Assembly: GCA_021203685.1 (NCBI GenBank) | Contig: JAJQAS010000149.1 | Span: forward strand, 1-23,166 | Source of the DNA: Clostridiales bacterium | GTDB lineage: Bacteria; Bacillota; Clostridia; Oscillospirales; Oscillospiraceae | Length of the DNA: 23,166 nucleotides | Reading direction: 5' to 3' | The notes under the pieces: generated by a model | What the model saw: the letters and a program-made list of their open reading frames with translations, nothing else | Told to the model about the DNA's origin: nothing | The model's database searches: none | Part shown: positions 1 through 5,585 of the stretch, one piece after another | How positions within the stretch are numbered: position 1 is the stretch's first letter | Layout: the number at the start of each line of letters is the position of its first letter | Program-made: the position numbers and the translations under genes

Positions 1-127
1 TGACCACCACGGCGGCGTTGGCCAGCTCGGCCACCTTGCCCACCTCCAGGGTCAGGGGCTTGCCGCAGAGATCCATTTTGTATTCCCGGTAGTTGGGGAA
101 CTGACGCTGCTTGATAATGGTAGACAT
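1..127 (-). CDS. pnp: Polyribonucleotide nucleotidyltransferase (PNPase), N-terminal fragment
   Basis: Only the first 42 codons are in the window; the gene runs off the left edge. PNPase degrades RNA 3' to 5' by phosphorolysis and works in cytoplasmic mRNA turnover. The visible peptide contains LCGKPLTLEVGKVAELANAA, which matches the start of the first RNase PH domain of PNPases. The ATG at 127-125 follows AAGGAG (141-136, minus strand) with an 8-nt gap, so the start is well supported. It lies directly downstream of rpsO on the same strand, the classic rpsO-pnp order. The long hairpin in its leader (181-233) suggests control by RNase cleavage, as known for E. coli pnp; that comparison is inference. 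Confidence 0.93.
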   Translation of the reverse strand, partial: MSTIIKQRQFPNYREYKMDLCGKPLTLEVGKVAELANAAVVV

Positions 128-180
128 ATCTTGTTCTCCTTTGTGATAGATTTTTCAGGTGGGGAACAGGACAGCCTCTC

Positions 181-233
181 TTTAGCACTTGAAAACGCCG
201 TTCAGCGGACTGAGCGGGTTTTCAAACGCTAAA
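181..233 (-). promoter_or_regulatory. Long stem-loop in the pnp leader (rpsO-pnp spacer)
   Basis: On the minus strand 233-218 reads TTTAGCGTTTGAAAAC and 196-181 reads GTTTTCAAGTGCTAAA. These pair over 16 positions without a mismatch if two G-U pairs are allowed. The 21-nt apical part can extend the stem further (CCG/CGG, then CAG/CTG around a TCCG loop). No U-tract follows, so it is not a simple terminator. A long, nearly perfect duplex just upstream of pnp is the type of structure RNase III cleaves in E. coli pnp autoregulation; that role here is inferred. Confidence 0.7.
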
Positions 234-250
234 AAGCAGAAACATCCTGC

Positions 251-302
251 TCCCAGGGGAAAGACTGGGATGGACTGATGGGCGGCGGCACAGCCGCCGC
301 CC
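251..302 (-). promoter_or_regulatory. Two hairpins directly after rpsO
   Basis: A perfect 10-bp stem (GGGCGGCGGC at 280-289, GCCGCCGCCC at 293-302, 3-nt loop) starts 16 nt past the rpsO stop codon on the minus strand. A second 6-bp stem (TCCCAG 251-256, CTGGGA 265-270) follows. Neither has a T-run on the minus strand, so they are more likely 3'-end protecting, pausing or processing structures than complete Rho-independent terminators. Read-through into pnp is therefore plausible. Confidence 0.55.
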
Positions 303-317
303 ACAAAGAAGCCGTTT

Positions 318-584
318 TTACTTACGGATACCCAGCTTGGCGATGATGGCGCGGTAACGCTCGATGTCCTTCTTGGCCAGATAGTCCAGCAGCTTGCGGC
401 GCTTGCCGACCATCTTCAGCAGACCACGGCGAGAGTGGTTGTCGTGGGGGTGCTGCTTCAGGTGCTCGGTGAGCTGCTTGATGCGGGCGGTGAGGATGGC
501 AATCTGGACCTCAGGGGAGCCGGTGTCGTTCTCGTGGGTCTTGTTGGCCTCGATGACGGCGGTTTTTTCTTCTTTGCGGATCAT
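318..584 (-). CDS. rpsO: 30S ribosomal protein S15
   Basis: S15 binds the central domain of 16S rRNA early in small-subunit assembly. The 88-residue product shows the diagnostic family stretches: DTGSPEVQIAILTARI, LKQHPHDNHSRRGLL and MVGKRRKLLDYL. Its length is normal for the family. I chose the ATG at 584-582 because AAAGGTGG (600-593, minus strand) lies 8 nt upstream. The longer frame starting at a GTG at 596 would begin inside that ribosome-binding site and is rejected. It is first in the rpsO-pnp unit, with its own promoter at 759-731 and a structured leader of about 140 nt. Confidence 0.97.
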   Translation of the reverse strand: MIRKEEKTAVIEANKTHENDTGSPEVQIAILTARIKQLTEHLKQHPHDNHSRRGLLKMVGKRRKLLDYLAKKDIERYRAIIAKLGIRK

Positions 585-724
585 GGTTTGTTCCACCTTT
601 CATATAATTCCCGCGCCGCTGAGTAATGGGCAGGTGAAGCACTGGACCACGCAGAGAATACCCCAGAACCAGGCGGCGGGCGGAGGGCTGTCACCCAAAA
701 TCAGGGAAGGGCCGCACTCCATAC
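585..724 (-). promoter_or_regulatory. Structured rpsO 5' leader, candidate S15 autoregulatory RNA
   Basis: From the predicted start of transcription (about 724) to the rpsO ATG there are roughly 140 nt. On the minus strand CCCGCCGC (about 684-677) can pair with GCGGCGCGGG (about 620-611) with a 2-nt bulge. This encloses a second helix, CTGG with CCAG, giving a junction-like fold just upstream of the ribosome-binding site. S15 represses its own mRNA in several bacteria by binding leaders that mimic its rRNA site. The assignment here rests on position and hand-drawn pairing only. Confidence 0.4.
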
Positions 725-730
725 CCGGCT

Positions 731-759
731 AGTTTAGCATAGTTTTCCCCGGATGTAAA
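731..759 (-). promoter_or_regulatory. Sigma-A-type promoter for rpsO
   Basis: On the minus strand TTTACA (759-754) and TAAACT (736-731) are separated by exactly 17 nt. TGC immediately before the -10 gives an extended -10 element. The surrounding sequence is AT-rich compared with its neighbours. Transcription would begin near 724 and read into rpsO. No other convincing promoter for rpsO is visible. Confidence 0.7.
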
Positions 760-922
760 GAAAAATATTTGCGCTGGTATGCTCTTTCTTTTCACATTTT
801 GCTCGCTGCGAAAAATACCCTTGCCAAACCACGACCCGAACCGGCGGCAGGATGCTCCGCTGCCGGGCGCGGCAGAGTAGTCACCCACCCTTGCATAAGG
901 TTGGACCGCCACATAAACCCTG

Positions 923-974
923 CCCCCGGCGGGATGTCACAACTTTGTGACCACCCCTGCCGGGGGATTTTTTT
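923..974 (+). terminator. Strong intrinsic terminator with no obvious upstream gene
   Basis: CCCCCGGC (923-930) pairs with GCCGGGGG (959-966). Inside, GTCACAA (936-942) pairs with TTGTGAC (945-951), and a GGG/CCC step joins the two. An A and seven T residues follow (968-974). The T-run lies on the plus strand only, so it stops rightward transcription. Positions 597-922 hold no plus-strand coding sequence I can support, so the terminated transcript would be non-coding, or the terminator is a relic or an insulator. Confidence 0.75.
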
Positions 975-1055
975 GCAAAAAAAACAGTCCCCCGTGACAC
1001 TGATACAGCGGCAACGGGGAACCAAAATAATACAGATTTCACAAGATTTGATTTT

Positions 1056-1508
1056 AAGTATCACACTAAAAGAGTGGTCATTCCGGTCAATTTTATCACA
1101 ATTTGTCCATACGCCTCTCCAGTTATCAGGATTGTACTCCTTTTTCCCACCTATGTCAATCGGCATTTTGCCATTTTTTGCGCGAACAAATTGGTATTTT
1201 TAAGGATATCGTTCAGCAAATAGAGCGGGATCGCAACGGAAGAGTGGTCAAATTTGCGGCCGGATGGATGGTCAGAAGGAGCGTCTCCTGCATCCCTGCC
1301 GAATCCGGGCGAAAAATGCGGGTGAGGAGGATTTTTTCCGACAGAGGCAAACAAAAAATGCGCTTGGGACAGACTGTTCCGTCCCTCGGTCACAGGGCGA
1401 CCAGTCCGGCCCGCTGCCGCGCCAGTGGTCAAATCAGTGGTCAGGGATGAAGCAAATTGATTGAAATAGCAATGTTTTTCGGCCCTTTGTTCTTTTAGTG
1501 TGATACTT
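1056..1508. mobile_element. Putative 453-bp non-autonomous element with 18-bp terminal inverted repeats
   Basis: AAGTATCACACTAAAAGA at 1056-1073 is repeated as its exact reverse complement at 1491-1508. Between them there is no recognisable transposase or other protein gene. The interior has at least four GTGGTCA copies (1074, 1244, 1425, 1437) and an ATGGTCA (1268), which resemble transposase-binding subterminal repeats. I could not see a convincing target-site duplication. It could be a MITE-like element or the joined ends of a larger deleted transposon. The family is unknown. It sits between the housekeeping rpsO-pnp pair and the accessory glycan region. Confidence 0.55.
1071..1443 (+). 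repeat. Repeated GTGGTCA motifs inside the inverted-repeat element
   Basis: AGAGTGGTCA occurs at 1071-1080 and identically at 1241-1250. CAGTGGTCA occurs at 1423-1431 and again at 1435-1443, exactly 12 bp apart. ATGGTCA is at 1268-1274. All are in the same orientation. One copy abuts the left inverted repeat directly. Regular, same-orientation copies near the ends fit binding sites for a transposase or another DNA-binding protein; this is inference. Confidence 0.5.
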
Positions 1509-1748
1509 GACGAGTACCTTCCACAACGTGTCCGTCTCCGCTGGTGGGAGGACAGCGGCTGTCCGGCAGCGGGAACTGTCTCTGTGCAAATACACAGCAG
1601 GGAAGGAAACGGAACTGTCTGCTGCTCCAGGCAAGACGTACCCTTGACGTATTCTGCGCAGGGCATCAGGGAGACTGCCGGCAAACAGACGAATCAGGCA
1701 GGAGGAAAAAGAGGTTAAAAGCCACCAGACAAAAGGGGTGAAGGACAG
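1507..1748. other. Non-coding gap upstream of the AP2-domain gene
   Basis: About 240 bases separate the right inverted repeat from the AP2-domain gene. Open frames here are short and resemble nothing I know. TTGAC occurs near 1507 and 1643, but neither has a good -10 at 16-18 nt. I see no clear promoter, terminator or RNA gene. Confidence 0.4.
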
Positions 1749-2657
1749 ATGGCACGGACAGGAAAAATCGACAAAATAACCCCCGGCAGACGCTTCGGGA
1801 TGCTGACCGTCGAGGCAGATACCGGCCAGCGGAAAGATCGCTACGCCGTCTGGCGGTGCCGCTGCGACTGCGGGCGGGAGCTTAACGTGAGCACCAAGGA
1901 GCTGAAAAGCGGCAGCGTGCAAAGCTGCGGCTGCGTTACCCGGCTCAAACCGGGCGCCCGGGACCTGACGGGGCAGCGGTTTGGTAAGCTACTGGTATTA
2001 TACCCCACTGACAAACGTATGGACAAGGGCAGCGTGGTGTGGCACGCGGTGTGCGACTGCGGGAAGGAGTGCGACGTCTCCGGCCGGCGGCTGGTGCAGG
2101 GCAAGACCCGCTCCTGCGGCTGCCTGTCCAATCCGCCACATAAGGACTATGTGGGCAAGACCTTTGGCCGCTGGACGGTCATCGAATACGCCGGGACCTC
2201 CAAAGACCGGGGCCTTGTGGGCACCATGAACTACTGGAAGTGCCGGTGCGCCTGCGGCAACATCGGCATCGTAGGCCAGACTGAGCTGCAAAACGGCCGC
2301 TCCCAGAGCTGCGGCTGCCTGCGCGTAGAGGGGCTGGAGCATCGCATGAAGCTGGTGGAGGGCACCTCCATCCGTGTGCTGGAGACCAATCGCAGCAAGC
2401 TCCGGGCCGACAACGTCAGCGGAAAAACCGGCGTGTGCTTCATTACACGGAACCAGAAATGGGCGGCCTACATCTCCTTCCAGCGCAAGCGTTACCGGCT
2501 GGGTCTCTTCAACGACAAGGAGGAGGCCATCCGGGTGCGCACTGTGGCGGAGGAAATGCACGAGGATTTCATCAACTGGTACTACAAGGAATACCTTCCA
2601 GCCCAGAACGCCGCGAAGAGCCAAGCGGACACCGCCCTGACGAGGACCGCCCCATGA
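1749..2657 (+). CDS. AP2-domain DNA-binding protein with three Cys-rich zinc-ribbon-like repeats
   Basis: The 302-residue product has three similar units of about 55 residues. Each starts with a G-x-x-FG-x-x-x-V/L motif, then CxCG, and ends in SCGC: about 11-63, 73-126 and 134-191. The paired Cys motifs (CRCDCG 37-42/SCGC 59-62; CDCG 102-105/SCGC 122-125; CRCACG 165-170/SCGC 187-190) suggest zinc binding. Residues 222-273 (SGKTGVCF...KWAAYISF...YRLGLF...EEAI) match the AP2-type DNA-binding fold found in phage and mobile-element proteins. No HNH nuclease motif is present. AAGGA lies just before the ATG. It precedes the glycan operon on the same strand, so a regulatory role is possible; a mobile-element cargo protein is equally possible. 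Confidence 0.8.
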   Translation: MARTGKIDKITPGRRFGMLTVEADTGQRKDRYAVWRCRCDCGRELNVSTKELKSGSVQSCGCVTRLKPGARDLTGQRFGKLLVLYPTDKRMDKGSVVWHAVCDCGKECDVSGRRLVQGKTRSCGCLSNPPHKDYVGKTFGRWTVIEYAGTSKDRGLVGTMNYWKCRCACGNIGIVGQTELQNGRSQSCGCLRVEGLEHRMKLVEGTSIRVLETNRSKLRADNVSGKTGVCFITRNQKWAAYISFQRKRYRLGLFNDKEEAIRVRTVAEEMHEDFINWYYKEYLPAQNAAKSQADTALTRTAP

Positions 2658-2723
2658 GGCAGCAGGTCGCCGCGCGGGAACGGGCAGCCACAGCGGCGGC
2701 GCAAAAGAACAAGTAACGATCGA

Positions 2724-2816
2724 GCCAACATTTTTCCACAGGCTCTCAAAGAGACAAGGCAGGCCCCCGCCGGGGGCCGGACCTTGTCTCTCGGAGCGTA
2801 AGGGAAAATAGTTGCC
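2724..2816 (+). promoter_or_regulatory. Long interrupted palindrome in front of the glycan operon
   Basis: Four nested arms pair in register: 2724-2737 with 2803-2816 (11 of 14 positions), GCTC 2742-2745 with GAGC 2794-2797, AGAGACAAGG 2750-2759 with CCTTGTCTCT 2782-2791 (perfect), and GGCCCC 2762-2767 with GGGGCC 2773-2778. No T-run follows on either strand, so it is not a standard terminator. Lying 35 nt before the first glycan gene, it could be a leader hairpin for processive antitermination, an mRNA-stabilising structure, or a decayed mobile palindrome. No NusG/LoaP-type gene is in the window. Confidence 0.6.
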
Positions 2817-2851
2817 CAAGAGAAATACCAGGAGAAAAGAGTGTTGCAGAA

Positions 2852-3547
2852 ATGGCAGCGGAAATTGCGAAGGTGATGGGCCAAACGCAGACCCACGCTC
2901 CGGTTTTACCGGGGCAAATCAGTGAAAACATCACCAAACACAGGTATTACGAGCGGGTCAAACGGTTTTTTGACATTGTGTGCAGCCTTGCGGCGCTGGC
3001 GGTGCTGGCGATTCCCATGCTGCTGCTGTGTGTGGTCATCTTTCTGGACGACCCCCACGGCAGCCCGATTTTCAGCCAGACCCGCATCGGGAAAGACGGC
3101 AGGCCGTTCCGGTTCTATAAGTTCAGGAGCATGTACACCGACAGCGAAGCCCGTTTGGGGGAGCTGTTGGCCCAAAACGAGATGGACGGGCCGGTCTTCA
3201 AGATGAAAAACGACCCCCGCATCACCCGGGTGGGCCGGTTCATCCGCCGGTGCAGCATCGACGAGCTGCCCCAGCTGTTCAACATCCTGCGGGGGGACAT
3301 GAGCGTCGTCGGTCCCCGGCCCGCTCTGCCCAGAGAGGTGGAACAGTATACGGAACGCCAGCAGGTGCGGCTGTGTGTCCTGCCGGGGCTGACCTGCCTG
3401 TGGCAGGTACAGGACGACCGGAACAGCCTCTCCTTTGAGGAATGGATGGAGCTGGATCTGGAATACATTCGGAAGCGGAGCCTGTGGCTGGATCTCCGGC
3501 TGATTTTCCGCACGGTCAGGGCCATTGTGCGGATGTCGGGGGAATGA
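2852..3547 (+). CDS. Polyprenyl-phosphate glycosyl-1-phosphate transferase (initiating sugar transferase)
   Basis: This 231-residue protein belongs to the monotopic phosphoglycosyl transferase family (WcaJ/PglC catalytic domain). It would move a sugar-1-phosphate from a nucleotide sugar onto undecaprenyl phosphate, the committed step of the repeat unit. A single hydrophobic helix with an internal proline spans about 39-65. Conserved blocks are RIGKDGRPFRFYKFRSM (78-94), SIDELPQLFNILRGDM (135-150) with the Asp137-Glu138 dyad, VGPRP (153-157) and PGLTCLWQV (178-186). The start is uncertain: AGGAG (2830-2834) lies 17 nt before this ATG, and Met9 (2876) overlaps the stop of a possible 11-codon leader. 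Which sugar is used cannot be read from the sequence. Confidence 0.93.
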   Translation: MAAEIAKVMGQTQTHAPVLPGQISENITKHRYYERVKRFFDIVCSLAALAVLAIPMLLLCVVIFLDDPHGSPIFSQTRIGKDGRPFRFYKFRSMYTDSEARLGELLAQNEMDGPVFKMKNDPRITRVGRFIRRCSIDELPQLFNILRGDMSVVGPRPALPREVEQYTERQQVRLCVLPGLTCLWQVQDDRNSLSFEEWMELDLEYIRKRSLWLDLRLIFRTVRAIVRMSGE

Positions 3548-3661
3548 AGCGCAGAGCACAAAGCAAAACGCAGCTGCCGGGACGAGCTATATGGAGCTTC
3601 GCCACGGCGCAGCGCAGCGTTCGAACCGCCTGAGATACACAGAGAAGGAGACGACAGAACG

Positions 3662-4129
3662 ATGGAGAAAGAACGCAAGGTCTGTTTTGCGGCCTCCTCC
3701 GGCGGCCACTTTGAACAGCTGATGATGCTGCAGCCCCTCATGGAACAGTATGACAGCTTTGTGGTCACAGAGAAAACGCCCTACCCGGTGAACATGAAGG
3801 GGGTCAGGACCTATTACCTCCGGCAGGTCAACCGCAGAGAGAAGAAGTTCTTTTTTCGCATGGTGGAAAACAGCGTGCTCTCCCTGCGCGTTTATGCAAA
3901 GGAAAAGCCCGACGTGGTGGTATGCACCGGGGTCCTGGCGACGATCCCGATTTGCCTGCTGGCGAAGCTCCTGGGGAAAAAGCTCATTTACATCGAGTCC
4001 TTTGCAAAGGTCACCTCCGCCACTCAGACGGGCAAGCTGTTGTACCGGTTTGCAGATCAGTTCTATGTCCAGTGGCAGCCAATGCTGGAGGTCTACCCGA
4101 ACGCCATTTGCCTGGGCGGCATTTACTGA
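3662..4129 (+). CDS. Alg14/PssD-like glycosyltransferase membrane subunit
   Basis: The 155-residue protein matches Alg14-like subunits of two-part glycosyltransferases (PssD, Cps14F-type). In these systems the Alg14-like part recruits and activates a separate donor-binding partner at the membrane. Diagnostic stretches are ASSGGHF (11-17), TGVLATIP (89-96) and IYIESFAKVTSATQTGKLLY (109-128). A hydrophobic segment near 92-113 fits membrane association. The partner follows 21 nt downstream. The ATG has AAGGAG (3645-3650) 11 nt upstream. By analogy the pair adds the second sugar to the lipid-linked unit; acceptor and donor are unknown. Confidence 0.9.
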   Translation: MEKERKVCFAASSGGHFEQLMMLQPLMEQYDSFVVTEKTPYPVNMKGVRTYYLRQVNRREKKFFFRMVENSVLSLRVYAKEKPDVVVCTGVLATIPICLLAKLLGKKLIYIESFAKVTSATQTGKLLYRFADQFYVQWQPMLEVYPNAICLGGIY

Positions 4130-4150
4130 CCCGGCTGCGGAGGTAGAACG

Positions 4151-4645
4151 ATGATTTTTGTCACAGTAGGCTCGCAGAAGTTTCAATTCGACCGACTACT
4201 GAAAGCTGTTGACCAGCTGGTGGCGGACAAAACGATCGACGAGGCGGTTTTTGCGCAAACCGGATACAGCGGCTATCAGCCAAAGCACTATCCCTATCAG
4301 GCGTTCCTCAGCAGGGAAGAATTTGCGGCGGCGGAGAGCAAAGCGGATATCATCATCACCCACGGCGGCACCGGCGCCATCATCGGCGCTGTCAAAAAAG
4401 GGAAAAAGGTCGTTGCCGTGCCGCGGCTGGCTCGCTATGGCGAGCACGTAGACGACCACCAGCTGCAGTTGATCGAGCAGTTTTCTGAGAGCAATCTGAT
4501 CAGCAGCGTCGAGCATTGCGAGGACCTGTGCGCATTCAGACAGGTCCTGCAAGAGGCTAAAACGAAGGACTATGCCGCTTACCAGTCCAACACCAGGGAA
4601 TACCTGGACAGCATTTCAAAATTTATAGGCAACACAAACCGCTGA
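4151..4645 (+). CDS. Alg13/PssE-like glycosyltransferase catalytic subunit (GT28 C-terminal type)
   Basis: The 164-residue protein begins MIFVTVGSQKFQFDR, typical of Alg13/PssE proteins. It carries THGGTGAI (70-77) and a VPR-x-x-x-x-x-EHVDDHQ block (90-103), the nucleotide-sugar-binding signature of the GT28 C-terminal domain. It should form the active enzyme with the Alg14-like product encoded just upstream. GGAGG (4139-4143) sits 7 nt before the ATG. Length and motifs are complete, so both halves look functional. The transferred sugar (glucose or galactose in characterised pneumococcal and rhizobial relatives) is not determined here. Confidence 0.9.
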   Translation: MIFVTVGSQKFQFDRLLKAVDQLVADKTIDEAVFAQTGYSGYQPKHYPYQAFLSREEFAAAESKADIIITHGGTGAIIGAVKKGKKVVAVPRLARYGEHVDDHQLQLIEQFSESNLISSVEHCEDLCAFRQVLQEAKTKDYAAYQSNTREYLDSISKFIGNTNR

Positions 4646-4664
4646 ACCATGCGTGGAGGGAACC

Positions 4665-5546
4665 GTGGATACGCTATTAAAAAACGCGATTTTGAAACCG
4701 TTTGACCTGTTGTACCGGATTTCGCCCGCCTTTGAACTGAGCCTGATGTTTCGGTTGCAGCAGGGATATTGGATGGACATGAAGCATCCGCAGACCTATA
4801 ACGAAAAACTCCAGTGGATCAAGCTGTATGATAAAAATCCCCTGATGACAAAATGCTGCGACAAGTATGCCGTCAGGAGTTTCGTGACGGAACAGGGCTG
4901 CGCCGACCTGCTGAACACCCTTCTCTGGGAGGGGTTTGACCCAGCGGACATCCCATTCGACACCCTTCCAGACAAGTTTGTCATAAAGGTCACCCATGGT
5001 TCGACGTTCAACATCATCTGCACAGACAAATCACAGCTGGACAGACAGGACGCGATCCGGAAATGCAGGAAATGGCTGAAAGCAAAGTTTCTCTCCTGCT
5101 ACGGAGAATGGTTCTATGGAAAAGAGCAGCCGCGGGTGATCGTGGAACAATATCTCGAAAGCGACGATGGGGAGCAGCTGAGAGATTACAAGGTGTTTTG
5201 TTTTCATGGAGAGCCAAGGTATGTGAGAGTTGATTCCGACCGGTTCACAGACCACAGGATGGATGTGTTTACGCCTGAGTGGGAACGGCTCCCCAGCAAA
5301 AGTATGGGGTGTCCCTGTTCGGACTATGAATTTGACCGGCCGGAATGTCTGGCCGAGCTGTTGGATGCTGCCCGCAAATTGTCCGCCCGGTTCCTCCATG
5401 CCAGAGTGGATTTCTATCTGTCCGGTCACAGGCTCTATTTTGGGGAGCTGACTTTCACAAACGGCGCCGGGTACGACCGATTCGAACCGGAAGGCTTTGA
5501 TGCGGAAATGGGTTCCTGGCTCCACGTCGAAAACGCTGCCAACTGA
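4665..5546 (+). CDS. TupA-like ATP-grasp protein
   Basis: The roughly 293-residue product resembles the TupA-like ATP-grasp family, named for a teichuronopeptide synthesis protein and frequent in capsule loci. Family marks are QTYNEKLQWIKLYD (43-56), VIKVTHGSTFNIIC (106-119), DYKVFCFHGEP (174-184) and ARVDFY...FGELTFTNGAG (246-269), which holds acidic residues expected to bind ATP-Mg. The likely role is joining a carboxylate and an amine, such as an amino acid and a sugar; the substrate is unknown. The longer frame starts at a GTG at 4653 that overlaps the ribosome-binding site GGAGG (4655-4659). I therefore prefer the GTG at 4665, 5 nt after it. Confidence 0.85.
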   Translation: MDTLLKNAILKPFDLLYRISPAFELSLMFRLQQGYWMDMKHPQTYNEKLQWIKLYDKNPLMTKCCDKYAVRSFVTEQGCADLLNTLLWEGFDPADIPFDTLPDKFVIKVTHGSTFNIICTDKSQLDRQDAIRKCRKWLKAKFLSCYGEWFYGKEQPRVIVEQYLESDDGEQLRDYKVFCFHGEPRYVRVDSDRFTDHRMDVFTPEWERLPSKSMGCPCSDYEFDRPECLAELLDAARKLSARFLHARVDFYLSGHRLYFGELTFTNGAGYDRFEPEGFDAEMGSWLHVENAAN

Positions 5547-5585
5547 ACGCCGACGGCTTACTTTGCGAGGAGGTGGCCTTTCGCG

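Noticed and set aside
585..596. S15 start at the GTG at 596, adding four residues
   Set aside because: The GTG lies inside the AAAGGTGG ribosome-binding site of the ATG at 584, which has normal spacing and gives the usual S15 length.
691..912. Minus-strand frame of 73 codons
   Set aside because: It runs straight through the rpsO promoter and resembles no protein.
1151..1922. Two long minus-strand frames crossing the inverted-repeat element
   Set aside because: They overlap the AP2 gene or the repeats, have shadow-like Pro/Ser/Arg-rich composition, and show no domain.
2654..2716. 20-codon frame overlapping the AP2 gene stop
   Set aside because: Weak ribosome-binding site, low-complexity Ala/Arg/Gln sequence and no neighbours to support it.
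2750..2791. Perfect 10-bp stem read as a terminator for the AP2 gene
   Set aside because: No T-run follows on either strand, so it is described as part of a longer palindrome instead.
1998..2819. 273-codon minus-strand frame opposite the AP2 gene
   Set aside because: The plus-strand protein has clear repeated Cys motifs and an AP2 domain; the minus frame is an antisense shadow typical of GC-rich DNA.
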